From: Streptomyces sp. NBC_00878
GTDB taxonomy: Bacteria; Actinomycetota; Actinomycetes; Streptomycetales; Streptomycetaceae
Reading direction: 5' to 3'
Length of the DNA: 64,000 bases
Assembly: GCF_026341515.1 (NCBI RefSeq)
Contig: NZ_JAPEOK010000001.1
Coordinates: 744,001 to 808,000 of the forward strand
This document shows positions 11,391 to 20,265 of the stretch, one piece after another. Within the stretch, counting starts at the first letter, position 1. Each line of letters opens with the position of its first letter. The notes beneath the pieces were generated by a model, which made no database searches, had not been told where the DNA came from, and saw only the letters and a program-made list of their open reading frames with translations. Position numbers and translations under genes: made by a program.

Positions 11391-12187
11391 GAGTGTGTCT
11401 CCTGGTGGTCCCGGGGCTCCGGCCGGGCCTCGCCGAGCGCGGCGGACAGGGCGGCTGCGAGCAGGGTCGAGTCTGATCCGATGGCGATGAACGTCCAGCC
11501 CTCGGCGCGTTTGGCGACGGCCGCCGGGCCGTCGGGTACGAGGAGGCCGCACGCCTTGCCATGTGCGGCGGCGGCCTTGCGTACGCGTTCCAGGGCCTCG
11601 CGGTAGACCGGGGCCGCGAAGTCCCCCGGCACGCCGAGGTCGTGGCTGAGGTCGCGGGGGCCGACGAACAGCACGTCGACGCCGTCCAGGGCGGCGATCG
11701 CCTCGACCTCCGCCAGGGCGCTCGCCGACTCGATCTGGACCACGCCGAGGATCTCGCCCTCACGGTCCAGAGCGGCGGAGTCGAGTCCGAAGCGACAGGC
11801 CCGGTTGTACGTGGCCACGCCCCGATCCCCCGCGGGCGGGTAACGCAGGTGCCGTAGCGCTTCCCGGACTTCGGCCGCCGTGTCGAGGCGCGGCAGCATG
11901 ATCCCGGCGACGCCCAGGTCGAGGACGCGGCCGATGCGGATCCGGGCCGCGGACTCGACGCGTACGACGGTCGGGACTCCGTAGGCGGCGGCCACCGGGA
12001 CGGTCTCGCGGACCTGTTCCTCTCCCCCGGCGCCGTGTTCGAGGTCGAGGAGCAGCCAGTCGGCGCCCGCGGCGGCGCACACCTCGGCCGCGACCGGGGA
12101 GGCCATCCCCACGAAGGTGCCCAAAGTGAGCTCCCCCTCGGCGAGTCGGGCGCGCAGTCGGCCGTGGTCGAGCGGTGAGCGGCTCAT
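11387..12187 (-). CDS. HpcH/HpaI (GarL-type) class II aldolase
   Basis: A 266-residue metal-dependent aldolase that cleaves or makes 2-keto-3-deoxy acids with pyruvate. Seen motifs are LGTFVGMASP, LLLDLEHGAGG (catalytic region), VVRVES, GIMLPRLDTAAEV and the metal-site VQIESASALAEVEAI. The start at 12187 overlaps the iolD stop codon by 4 nt. Known relatives are HpaI and GarL (2-dehydro-3-deoxyglucarate aldolase, giving pyruvate and tartronate semialdehyde). The GarR-like reductase at 15.9 kb would use the latter product. In classical inositol catabolism the aldolase is the unrelated IolJ, so this enzyme is out of the ordinary here. Confidence 0.88.
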   Translation of the reverse strand: MSRSPLDHGRLRARLAEGELTLGTFVGMASPVAAEVCAAAGADWLLLDLEHGAGGEEQVRETVPVAAAYGVPTVVRVESAARIRIGRVLDLGVAGIMLPRLDTAAEVREALRHLRYPPAGDRGVATYNRACRFGLDSAALDREGEILGVVQIESASALAEVEAIAALDGVDVLFVGPRDLSHDLGVPGDFAAPVYREALERVRKAAAAHGKACGLLVPDGPAAVAKRAEGWTFIAIGSDSTLLAAALSAALGEARPEPRDHQETHS

Positions 12188-14160
12188 CCGTACCACCTCT
12201 GGGACGTCAGGCCCTCTTCGTACTCGCTGCGCAGCTGGGCGACCGACTCCTGGTCGGACACCTCGGCGGGCGCCACGTCCCACCACACGCCCGCGCCGGG
12301 CAGGTCCGCGTGCGGGATGACGGGTACGACGAGGACGACGGGGCCCGCGTGATCGCGGGTCTCGGCGAGTGCGGCGCGTACCTCGTCGGCGGTGGTGGCG
12401 CGGATGGCGCGGGCGCCGAGTCCCGTCGCGGTCTGGACGAGGTCGACCTTGAGGTAGTCGCCCTCCAGGCGGGCCGGCTTGGTGTCGCCGCCGGCCTCCG
12501 CCAGGTGGAGGCCGCCCTCCCGGTAGCGGAACTCGTTGCCGAACTCCCGCCCGTTGCGCAGCATTTGGAGGCGGTGGATCACCTGGTACCCGTGGTTCTC
12601 CGGGATCACGATGGTGAGCGGGAGCTTCTCCTGGGCCGCGGTGACCAGTTCGGTCGGCGCCATGAGGAAGGTGCCGTCGCCCAGCAGGGACAGCACGCGC
12701 TTGGCCGGGTCGGGGTTCGCGAACCGTACGCCGATCGCGGCGGGCAGTTCGTAGCCCATGCAGGAGAAGCCGAACTCCAGGTGGGCGAAGCGGCCTTCGG
12801 TGGCGTCCCACACCTTCTGCAGGTCGCCGGGCGGACCACCGGCGGCGGCGATGATCGTGTCGCCGGCCTGTGCCTGCTCCTGGAGCAGGCCGATCAACTG
12901 GCCCTGGGTGAGCACCGCGTCGGTGTCGCCTGCGACGTCCGAGTCGTCCGGTTCGGCCGCGAGGTCGAAGGGTGTGTCCGGGTCGAGGGCCGCGGCACGC
13001 CGGGCCCACCACGCCTCGTGCAGCGCGCGTGTCTTCTCCTGCCAGGCCGCGGAGGTGGTGGTGCCGTTGGCCCGGACCGCCTCCGCGAGCGCGGCGAGCG
13101 CCCGCTTGGCGTCGGCGACGATCGCGGTGGCGCCGAGGCGGCCCGCGTCGTGCACGTTGACGTTGACGGAGGCGAACCGTACGTCCGGGTTCTCGAAGAT
13201 CGAGTGCGAGGCGGTGGAGAAGTCCGTCAGCCGCGAGCCCACGGTCAGCACGAAGTCGGCTTCCCTGGCGAGGGTGTTGACGGCCGGGGTGCCTTCCAGA
13301 CCGATGCCGCCCAGCTGCCACCAGGCGCGGCGCTGGACCGCTCCCTTGCCGCCGAACGTCTCGGCCACGGGGATCCCCGCCGCGTCGGCCAGCGCCTCCA
13401 GCTCCTCGGTGGCACCGGAGTACACGACACCGCCACCGGCGATGATCAGTGGCTTCTCCGCCTCGGCGAGCAGGCGCGCGACCGCGGCGACCTCGTCGGC
13501 GTCCACTGCGGGCCGCCGGATCGGCCAGTCGCGCTCGGCGAAGAACTCCACCGGGTAGTCGTACGCGTGGGACTGGATGTCCTGCGGGAGGGAGACGACG
13601 ACCGCGCCGGTGTCCACGTCGGTGAGGGCGCGCATCGCCGCGGGCAGCGAGGTGAGCAGCTGCTCGGGCCGGGTGATGCGGTCGAAGAACCGGGAGACGG
13701 GCCGGAAGGCGTCGTTGACGGAGGTGTCGGCCTCGATGGGGTGCTGCAGCTGCTGGAGTACGGGCCCCTGGTGGCGGGTCGCGTAGGTGTCGCCGGGCAG
13801 CAGCAGGACGGGCAGCCGGTTGACGGTCGCGAGTCCGGCGCCGGTGACCATGTTGAGGGCGCCCGGGCCGATGGAGGCGGTGACCGCCAGGGTGGCATGC
13901 CGGGTGGACGCCTTGGCGTAGGCCGTCGCGATGTGGACGAGGGCCTGCTCGTTGCGGCCCTGGACGAAGGGGAGTTCGTCGCTGAGCTGGTCCAGCGCCT
14001 GACCGAGGCCGGCCACGTTGCCGTGACCGAAGATGCCCAGGGCGGCGGGGATCAGGCGGCGTCGCTCGCCGTCGGCCACGGAGTGCTGGCGGGAGAGGTA
14101 GGTGACGAGTGCCTGGGCCACGGTGAGGCGCACGGTGCGCCGGGTCGTCGGGTCAGTCAT
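12184..14160 (-). CDS. iolD: 3D-trihydroxycyclohexane-1,2-dione acylhydrolase
   Basis: A thiamine-diphosphate enzyme that opens the ring of the cyclic dione formed from inosose, yielding 5-deoxyglucuronate. The 658 residues match IolD. It begins with RLTVAQALVTYLSRQ and GIFGHGNVAGLGQAL, has the PYR-domain glutamate region, a central NAD/FAD-like domain (LIIAGGGVVYSG) and the ThDP-binding segment SLLGDGTFLMAPTEL with ENHGYQ. IolD is the most diagnostic gene for cyclitol catabolism here. It follows the aldehyde dehydrogenase gene by 100 bp and is coupled to the HpaI-type aldolase by a 4-nt overlap. Confidence 0.93.
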   Translation of the reverse strand: MTDPTTRRTVRLTVAQALVTYLSRQHSVADGERRRLIPAALGIFGHGNVAGLGQALDQLSDELPFVQGRNEQALVHIATAYAKASTRHATLAVTASIGPGALNMVTGAGLATVNRLPVLLLPGDTYATRHQGPVLQQLQHPIEADTSVNDAFRPVSRFFDRITRPEQLLTSLPAAMRALTDVDTGAVVVSLPQDIQSHAYDYPVEFFAERDWPIRRPAVDADEVAAVARLLAEAEKPLIIAGGGVVYSGATEELEALADAAGIPVAETFGGKGAVQRRAWWQLGGIGLEGTPAVNTLAREADFVLTVGSRLTDFSTASHSIFENPDVRFASVNVNVHDAGRLGATAIVADAKRALAALAEAVRANGTTTSAAWQEKTRALHEAWWARRAAALDPDTPFDLAAEPDDSDVAGDTDAVLTQGQLIGLLQEQAQAGDTIIAAAGGPPGDLQKVWDATEGRFAHLEFGFSCMGYELPAAIGVRFANPDPAKRVLSLLGDGTFLMAPTELVTAAQEKLPLTIVIPENHGYQVIHRLQMLRNGREFGNEFRYREGGLHLAEAGGDTKPARLEGDYLKVDLVQTATGLGARAIRATTADEVRAALAETRDHAGPVVLVVPVIPHADLPGAGVWWDVAPAEVSDQESVAQLRSEYEEGLTSQRWYG

Positions 14161-14260
14161 GGTCGGGCTCCTGTTGGGGGGATGCCCACGGCCCTGGGGC
14201 GGCGTGGATGTCCAGAATCAGAATGGGAGGGGAGGGGTGGGGAATCGGAGGGCCGTGAAC

Positions 14261-15703
14261 TCACCAGGGACGGCCGTGCAGCACGATGGTCTTCACCTCG
14301 GTCATCTCGCTGACCGCCGCGCGGGGGCCCTCCTTGCCGTAGCCACTGCCCTTGAGGCCGCCGTACGGCATCAGGTCGGCGCGCCACAGCGGCGTCCAGT
14401 TGATGTGCACCGAGCCCGCGTCGATCTCCCGTACGGCCCGGATCGCGCCGGCCACGTCGGAGGTGAACACGCCCGCCCCAAGGCCGTACGCAGTGCCGTT
14501 GGCCTGGGCGATCGCGGACTCCCAGTCCGCGGCCGAGCTGACGGCGACGGCGGGTCCGAACAGCTCCTGCTGGCTGAAGGCGGAGTCGGGGTGGACGTCG
14601 GCCACGACGGCGGGGCTCACGACGGCTCCGTCGCGCTCGCCGCCGGTCAGGATCCGGGCGCCGTCGGTGGCGGCCTGGGCGATGGCCCGCTCCACGCGCT
14701 CCGCCTCGGCGGTCGTGATCAGCGTGCCCATCGTCGTCTCGGTGGACGACGGGTCGCCGGTCTGGATGGCCTCGACCTTGGGGACGAGCGCGTCGAGGAA
14801 GTCGGAGGTCACCGAGGGGTGGGTGATGACCCGCTGGACGGAGATGCACACCTGCCCGGCGTTCACATAGCCGCCCAGCGCGACCGCGCTCGCGGCGAGT
14901 TCGAGATCGGCGTCCGGCAGGATCACGACGGGGCAGGAGGCGCCCAGTTCGAGGGAGAGCTTCTTCACCCCGGCGACCCGCGCGATGTGCTCGCCGGTGG
15001 TGGTGGAACCCGTGAAGGAGATCTTCCGCACCCGGGGGTCCGTGACGAGCAGGTCCCCGAGCACCCCGCCGGAGCCGACGAGCACCGAGAGCACGCCCTC
15101 GGGAAGCCCTGCGTCGACGAAGCAGGAGGCGAGTTCCAGCGCGGTCAGCGGGGTCGAGGTGGCCGGCTTGAGGACGACGGCGTTGCCTGCCGCTAGCGCC
15201 GGTGCCAGTTTGTGCAGGACGAGCAGGGCGGGGTAGTTGAAGGGCGTGATCGCCACCACGACACCGCAGGGCTGGCGCAGGGTGAAGCCGACCTTGTCGA
15301 AGCCGGTGCCGCGGTTCGCGTCCAGCGGCAGCGTCTCGCCGTAGAGCTGGGTCCCCTCGAAGGCCGCGAGCCGGATCAGGTCGCCGGAGCGCGATGCCTC
15401 GCCGGTGGCCTCGGTGATGGTCTTGCCCGACTCCGCGCTGATGGTCTGCGCGATCTTGCCGGCTCGCTCGTCGGCCAGTTCGGCGGCCCGCAGCAGGATG
15501 GTCATCCGCTCGTGGGCGGGTGTGCGCCGCCACACCGCGGCTCCTCGTTCGGCCGCGGCCAGGGCCGTCTCGACGTCCTCGGGGCCCGCGAGTGCCACGG
15601 TACCGACGGGCGAACCGTCGAAGGGCGATTTCACTTCCCGGGTCCGTCCCGACCCTGTCGACGCTTGCCACCGGCTTCCGATGAGCAGTTCCGTCGGCTC
15701 CAT
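14261..15703 (-). CDS. Aldehyde dehydrogenase (NAD(P)-dependent)
   Basis: A 480-residue non-acylating aldehyde dehydrogenase. The catalytic cysteine is C286 in NAGQVCISVQ and the general base is E252 in LELGASCP; FNYPALLVLHK and the NAD-binding FTGSTTTGEHI are also seen. It resembles lactaldehyde or glyceraldehyde dehydrogenases (AldA-like). As the first gene of the leftward IolD operon it might oxidise 5-deoxyglucuronate or another pathway aldehyde; this is inference. It lies 224 bp from the divergent GarR-like gene, with no regulator between them. Confidence 0.88.
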   Translation of the reverse strand: MEPTELLIGSRWQASTGSGRTREVKSPFDGSPVGTVALAGPEDVETALAAAERGAAVWRRTPAHERMTILLRAAELADERAGKIAQTISAESGKTITEATGEASRSGDLIRLAAFEGTQLYGETLPLDANRGTGFDKVGFTLRQPCGVVVAITPFNYPALLVLHKLAPALAAGNAVVLKPATSTPLTALELASCFVDAGLPEGVLSVLVGSGGVLGDLLVTDPRVRKISFTGSTTTGEHIARVAGVKKLSLELGASCPVVILPDADLELAASAVALGGYVNAGQVCISVQRVITHPSVTSDFLDALVPKVEAIQTGDPSSTETTMGTLITTAEAERVERAIAQAATDGARILTGGERDGAVVSPAVVADVHPDSAFSQQELFGPAVAVSSAADWESAIAQANGTAYGLGAGVFTSDVAGAIRAVREIDAGSVHINWTPLWRADLMPYGGLKGSGYGKEGPRAAVSEMTEVKTIVLHGRPW

Positions 15704-15927
15704 CGCCTTCTCCCTTCAGACAACCGTCAGCTCTGGACCGTGGCTCCCACGAGGTCCCGCGGGCGAGCGGGAAGAGAGCGGGAATCCGACAGCCAGGCCG
15801 TTTACGTGGGCGCAACGTTAGGTGTGTACGGGCGGAATACTGAAGAGGCGGGATCCATCAATAGTCCGTCATCGGTGCCGTCTTTTTCCCCTCATCGACT
15901 CCCGGACGGGGTCTCACGGGGCGGACG
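15704..15927. promoter_or_regulatory. Divergent promoter region, IolD operon / garR-like gene
   Basis: 224 bp between divergent starts. A short AT-rich stretch at 15840-15890 probably holds the promoters. No clear operator or -35/-10 pair was identified. Confidence 0.35.
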
Positions 15928-15942
15928 GTGCACGGTGTCGTA

Positions 15943-16860
15943 ATGTCGGGTGTCATGCGTATGTCAGCCGATCAGTCCCTCACCATCGCCTTTCTCGGTC
16001 TCGGCATCATGGGCGCGCCCATGGCCGCCAATCTCGTACGGGCCGGTCATACGGTCGTCGGGTACAACCGGAGCCGTCCGCCGGTGGACCGTCTCGTCGA
16101 GGCGGGCGGCCGGGGTGCGGACAGCGTCGCGGCCGCGGTCGCCGACGCGGATGTCGTCATCACGATGCTTCCCGCGGACCCGCAGGTGACCGAGGTGGTC
16201 CTCGGCGAAGGCGGTGTCCTGGCGCACGCCCGCCCCGGCACCCTTCTCATCGACATGAGCAGTGTCGGCCCGCGGACGGCTGTCGCGATCGCCGAGGCGG
16301 GCCGGGCCAAGGGCGTGCGCGTCCTGGACGCGCCGGTGTCGGGCGGCGAGGCGGGCGCCGTGGACGCCGTGCTGTCCATCATGGCCGGGGGCGACGCGGA
16401 CGACTTCGCCGCCGCGGAGCCGCTCTTCCGTGCCCTCGGCACCACGGTCGTCCACGTCGGTCCGCACGGCGCGGGCCAGACCGTCAAGGCGGCCAACCAG
16501 CTCATCGTCGCGGTCAACATCCAGGCGCTGGCCGAAGCGGTCGTCTTCCTGGAGAAGGCGGGCGCCGACCTGCCCGCCGCCCTGGAGGTCCTCGGCGGCG
16601 GACTGGCCGGTTCCACCGTCCTCACCCGTAAGAAGGACGCCATGCTGAACCGGGACTTCAAGCCCGGCTTCCGTATCGACCTGCATCACAAGGACATGGG
16701 CATCGTCACCGAAGCGGCGCGCGCCAACGGCGCCGTCCTGCCCCTCGGCTCGCTCGCCGCCCAGCTCATGGCCTCCGCGCGCGCCAGCGGCGACGGCGCA
16801 CTGGACCACTCGGCCCTGCTGCGTGGCGTCGAGCGCCTCTCGGGCCGGGCCACGGACTGA
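15943..16860 (+). CDS. garR: 2-hydroxy-3-oxopropionate reductase-like dehydrogenase
   Basis: A beta-hydroxyacid dehydrogenase (HIBADH/GarR family) that would reduce tartronate semialdehyde to glycerate. N-terminal FLGLGIMGAPMAANL binds the nucleotide; DAPVSGGEAGA is the substrate loop and GQTVKAANQ carries the catalytic lysine; the C-terminal all-helical domain ends HSALLRGVERLSG. Several in-frame starts exist (15928, 15943, 15955, 15961) with no decisive ribosome-binding site, so the N-terminus is uncertain by about ten residues. Divergent from the aldehyde dehydrogenase; pairing with the GarL-type aldolase supports the GarR assignment over 3-hydroxyisobutyrate dehydrogenase. Confidence 0.75.
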   Translation: MSGVMRMSADQSLTIAFLGLGIMGAPMAANLVRAGHTVVGYNRSRPPVDRLVEAGGRGADSVAAAVADADVVITMLPADPQVTEVVLGEGGVLAHARPGTLLIDMSSVGPRTAVAIAEAGRAKGVRVLDAPVSGGEAGAVDAVLSIMAGGDADDFAAAEPLFRALGTTVVHVGPHGAGQTVKAANQLIVAVNIQALAEAVVFLEKAGADLPAALEVLGGGLAGSTVLTRKKDAMLNRDFKPGFRIDLHHKDMGIVTEAARANGAVLPLGSLAAQLMASARASGDGALDHSALLRGVERLSGRATD

Positions 16861-16941
16861 GTGCGACCGCCCGGCGGTGCGGAAGAAATCGGCGCGACGA
16901 CGGTTGAGAGAACAGAGCGCAGTTCTTCCAGCGGAGTAGCC

Positions 16942-18057
16942 ATGCCGAACGAGCAGGATCACGGAACCCGACAGGACCCGGGCTCACATGCCCACCAGGA
17001 CTCAGGCTCTCGTGCCCGCCGAGACCCGGGCTCTCATCTCCGCCAGGACCCGGGCCCTCGTGCGGCGGCGACCCGGTTCTCCGTCCTCGACCGCTCGCGC
17101 ACCCGGGAGGGGCACGAGGCCCCCGAGGCGCTGCGCGACACCGTCCGGCTGGCGCGGGAGCTGGAGGGGCTCGGCTACCACCGGATCTGGGTCTCGGAGC
17201 ACCACGGCGTGCCGGGAGTGGCCGGTTCCGCGCCGACCGTGCTGGCCGCCGCGGTCGCCGCCGCGACGCGCACGATCCGGGTGGGCACGGGCGGGGTGAT
17301 GCTGCCCAACCACCAACCCCTGGTGGTGGCTGAGCAGTTCGGTGTGCTGGAGTCCCTGTTCCCCGGGCGCGTCGACATGGGCCTGGGCCGTTCGGTCGGG
17401 TTCACGGACGGCGTACGGAAGGCGCTGGGCCGGGGCAAGGACGTCGCCGACGACTTCGCGGCGCAGCTCGACGAGCTGCTCGGCTGGTTCCGCGGGACGT
17501 CCCCGACCGGCGTGCACGCACGCCCCGCCGAGGGCCTGACCGTGCCGCCGTTCGTGCTGGCCATGGGCGAGGGCGCGACGATCGCCGCCCGGGCCGGTCT
17601 CCCCATGGTGATCGGCGACCTCAGGAACCGCGAGAAGATGCGCCGCGGCATCGACCACTACCGCGAGACGTTCCGGCCGTCCGCCTGGGCGCGGGAGCCG
17701 TACGTGGTCGTCTCCGGCACGGTCGCGGTCGCGGAGACTCCGGAGGAGGCCCGGCGCCTGCTGGTCCCGGAGGCCTGGTCGATGGCGTACTCGCGCACGC
17801 ACGGCACGTTTCCGCCGCTGCCGCCCGCCGAGCGCGTCGAGGCACTGGCGATGACGGAGAAGGAGCGCGGCCTCTACGAATCCGGCCTCTCCGGCCACCT
17901 CGCCGGCACCGAGGAGCAGGTCGCCCACGAGCTGGAGACGGTACTCAAGGAAACCGCGGCGGACGAGGTCCTGGTCACGACCAGCACGTACGACCGGGAC
18001 GGACTCCTGGACTCGTACCGACGGCTGGCCGGGGTCGCGGGACTGTCGGCGGCCTAA
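16942..18057 (+). CDS. Luciferase-like flavin-dependent oxidoreductase
   Basis: An FMN/F420-type LLM-class oxidoreductase of 371 residues. The ATG at 16942 (MPNEQDHG) is preceded by GCGGAG. The luciferase fold starts near residue 45 with FSVLDRS and includes YHRIWVSEHHGVPG, IRVGTGGVMLPNHQPLVVAEQ and a late GTEEQVAHELE, as in the MsnO8-like subgroup. Residues 10-41 are unusual: four degenerate 8-residue repeats built on QDPGSHA (bases 16968-17063) precede the fold and are strongly charged and disordered-looking. The substrate is unknown. Confidence 0.82.
   Translation: MPNEQDHGTRQDPGSHAHQDSGSRARRDPGSHLRQDPGPRAAATRFSVLDRSRTREGHEAPEALRDTVRLARELEGLGYHRIWVSEHHGVPGVAGSAPTVLAAAVAAATRTIRVGTGGVMLPNHQPLVVAEQFGVLESLFPGRVDMGLGRSVGFTDGVRKALGRGKDVADDFAAQLDELLGWFRGTSPTGVHARPAEGLTVPPFVLAMGEGATIAARAGLPMVIGDLRNREKMRRGIDHYRETFRPSAWAREPYVVVSGTVAVAETPEEARRLLVPEAWSMAYSRTHGTFPPLPPAERVEALAMTEKERGLYESGLSGHLAGTEEQVAHELETVLKETAADEVLVTTSTYDRDGLLDSYRRLAGVAGLSAA
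16968..17063 (+). repeat. 24-bp tandem repeat inside the flavin oxidoreductase gene
   Basis: Four in-frame degenerate 24-bp units (16968-16991, 16992-17015, 17016-17039, 17040-17063) encode an 8-residue Arg/His-Gln-Asp-Pro-Gly-Ser repeat at the protein N-terminus. Confidence 0.9.
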
Positions 18058-18181
18058 GTTCAGTCGGCGATCTGGATTCGCCCCGGCGGAGTCGCACGGG
18101 TGCAGGCAAGCAGGAGACGGCTCCCTGCCTCACCCGTGCGCTGTCCCCGGACTCCTCCTGCCCCGTCCTTGTGATGATGCG

Positions 18182-19270
18182 TCAGAGATGTGCGGACGCT
18201 TGCGAGTTCACACACATTCGGTGGGTTGCAGCCCTTCGAGCCCCGGCTGTCGCGGCGGTCGCGGTCCCGGCCATGGTCGTCTCGGCGGCGAGGGCGAGCG
18301 CTCGGCGGTCGGGGGCGGTGCCCGGCGGGAGCACCGGCTGTACGCGTACCTCGGCCACGAGGCCGCGGGCCGACACGACCCGCCACACCGACGTGAGCAG
18401 CGAGTCGCTCCCGACGAACGCGGGCACGGTGGTCGCCGCTCCCCCGTCGAACCGGTAGTGCAGGTGCACCGGCTGGACGGGTACGGCCGCGTCCAGGGCG
18501 GCCTGGAAGACGGCCCTGCGGAACCGGCCCTGGGCTCGGCCGCACCAGGTGCTGCCTTCCGGGAAGACCACGACCGCCGAACCGTTGCGCAGGCCGTCCG
18601 CGATCCGTGCGACCGTCCCCGGCAGCGCGCGCAGCCGGTCACGGTCGATGAACAGCGCGCCGCTGATCGCGGTCAGCACCCCCGCCACGGGCCACTTCCT
18701 GATCTCCGCCTTGGCGAGCATCCGGCCGGGCCGGACGGCCGCGAGCAGCGGGATGTCCATCCAGGAGATGTGGTTGGCGACGAGGAGCAGGCCGCCGCCG
18801 GGCGGGGCCGCTCCGGTGATCCGCAGCCGTACGCCCGCGACGCGCACGATCGTGCGGCACCACGCCCTGGTGAGCCGGTCGCGCGGCCCGCCGGAGAGCA
18901 GCCCGACGACCGGGATCAGCACGATCCCGACGAGGAGCACGACCAGGAGCGAGGCCAGCCGCAGCAGGGCGCGCGGTACGGCGGACAGCGACCCGACGGA
19001 CTCCACGCAGACCCGCGGGGTGCACGGGGCACTGGGCAGCCACGCGCTCACCGGGGGCGTCACGCCGGGACGGGCCCCGGCCCCGGTGAACACACCACCA
19101 CGCCGCGGGCGCGGCGCCTTCCCGAGGCGCGGCGGCAGCACCGGCGTGCCCGCGCCCGGGCTCAGGAGCGTCGTGGTGCCGCCGCGACGCGGGCGGAGCA
19201 ACACGGCCACGCGCGACACACCGGTCGCGCTCGTCGTACCCGTCGCACCCGTGCGGGTCATGTTCGTCAT
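18182..19270 (-). CDS. 1-acylglycerol-phosphate-type acyltransferase (OlsA-like)
   Basis: A membrane-associated PlsC-family O-acyltransferase, 362 residues. The catalytic HX4D box is NHISWMD; a second block is FPEGSTWCGR. A hydrophobic segment (LLVVLLVGIVLIPVVGLL) precedes it. The start is the ATG at 19270 that overlaps the upstream gene's stop codon by 4 nt; it adds about 95 unusual Arg/Gly/Pro-rich residues before the hydrophobic segment, so a later start is possible. Coupling to an OlsB-like gene suggests that it acylates lyso-ornithine lipid to ornithine lipid; lysophosphatidate acyltransferase is the alternative. Confidence 0.78.
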   Translation of the reverse strand: MTNMTRTGATGTTSATGVSRVAVLLRPRRGGTTTLLSPGAGTPVLPPRLGKAPRPRRGGVFTGAGARPGVTPPVSAWLPSAPCTPRVCVESVGSLSAVPRALLRLASLLVVLLVGIVLIPVVGLLSGGPRDRLTRAWCRTIVRVAGVRLRITGAAPPGGGLLLVANHISWMDIPLLAAVRPGRMLAKAEIRKWPVAGVLTAISGALFIDRDRLRALPGTVARIADGLRNGSAVVVFPEGSTWCGRAQGRFRRAVFQAALDAAVPVQPVHLHYRFDGGAATTVPAFVGSDSLLTSVWRVVSARGLVAEVRVQPVLPPGTAPDRRALALAAETTMAGTATAATAGARRAATHRMCVNSQASAHL

Positions 19271-20037
19271 GCCGGCACGAGCGACAGGAAGTGCCGCAGA
19301 TAGCGCGGGTTGACCCGGCGCATCGACAGCAGCACGTACATGTCGGCCACGCCGAAGTCGGCGTCGTGGGCCGGTTCCGCGCAGACCCAGGCGCCGAGGC
19401 GGAGGTAGCCGCGCAGCAGCGGGGGCAGTTCGGTGCGGGCGGGGCGGGTGATGCCCTCGGCGCTCCACGGCAGCAGCGGCCGTACGCGGTACTCCTCGGG
19501 CGCCAGGTACTTGTCCCGTACTCGGTCCCAGGTGCCCGCGGCGAGCGCGCCGCCGTCGGCGAGCGGGATGGAGCAGCAGCCCGCCAGCCACTCGTGGCCG
19601 CCCTCGACCATGTAGCGGGCGATTCCGGCCCAGATCAGACCGATGACCGCGCCGTCGCGGTGGTCGGGGTGGACGCAGGAGCGGCCGACCTCGACGAGCC
19701 CGGGGCGGATCGCGTCCAGCGGTCCGAGGTCGAACTCGCCCTGCGAGTAGAGCCGTCCGGCGACCGCGGCCCGCTCGGGCGGCAGCAGCCGGTAGGTGCC
19801 GACCACCTGCCCGGTCGTGGTGTCGCGGACGAGCAGGTGGTCGCAGTACGCGTCGAACGAGTCGATGTCGAAGCCCGGCTGCGGGGAGGAGAGCAGGGCG
19901 CCCATCTCTCCGGCGAAGACGTCGTGACGCAGCCGCTGTGCGGCGCGGACGTCTGCCTCGTCGCGGGCGAGGGTGACGGTGTAGCGGATGGGGGCCGTCG
20001 ACAGTGGGGGGCTGTCGAGCGTGGAAACGCCGGTCAT
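19267..20037 (-). CDS. olsB: GNAT-type ornithine N-acyltransferase (OlsB-like)
   Basis: A 256-residue acyltransferase of the OlsB/hemolysin-like GNAT group. Marks are RLRHDVFAGEMG near residue 36, FDAYCDHLLV, VVGTYRLLPPERA and EVGRSCVHPDHRDGAVIGLIW, all typical of enzymes that transfer 3-hydroxyacyl groups from ACP to ornithine. The PlsC gene follows with an ATGA overlap, reproducing the olsB-olsA pair for ornithine lipid synthesis. CAGGAGAG precedes the ATG. It is separated from sdhB by 228 bp containing a terminator hairpin, so it is probably a distinct transcription unit. Confidence 0.75.
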   Translation of the reverse strand: MTGVSTLDSPPLSTAPIRYTVTLARDEADVRAAQRLRHDVFAGEMGALLSSPQPGFDIDSFDAYCDHLLVRDTTTGQVVGTYRLLPPERAAVAGRLYSQGEFDLGPLDAIRPGLVEVGRSCVHPDHRDGAVIGLIWAGIARYMVEGGHEWLAGCCSIPLADGGALAAGTWDRVRDKYLAPEEYRVRPLLPWSAEGITRPARTELPPLLRGYLRLGAWVCAEPAHDADFGVADMYVLLSMRRVNPRYLRHFLSLVPA

Positions 20038-20199
20038 GGCACTCTCCTGGTCACGGGCCGGTTCGGCGGAGCGGCGGCGGACCGTTTCTTCGCGGTCTGC
20101 GCGCTCCTGTTCTTCCGATGCCGATTGGCGTGCGCGTGACCCACGCCAAGAGCCAGGATGTGAGCTTGTTGAATGCCAGGGGGCGCCGTGGACGCGAGA

Positions 20200-20232
20200 C
20201 GGGACCGGGGCTGAGCACCACCCCCGGTCCCG
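20200..20232 (-). terminator. Hairpin after sdhB
   Basis: An 11-bp perfect stem (20200-20210 with 20222-20232) and 11-nt loop, 33 bp past the sdhB stop codon on the leftward strand and upstream of olsB. Confidence 0.65.
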
Positions 20233-20265
20233 CCCGTCCGCACCTTACCGGCGAACGACGTACGG

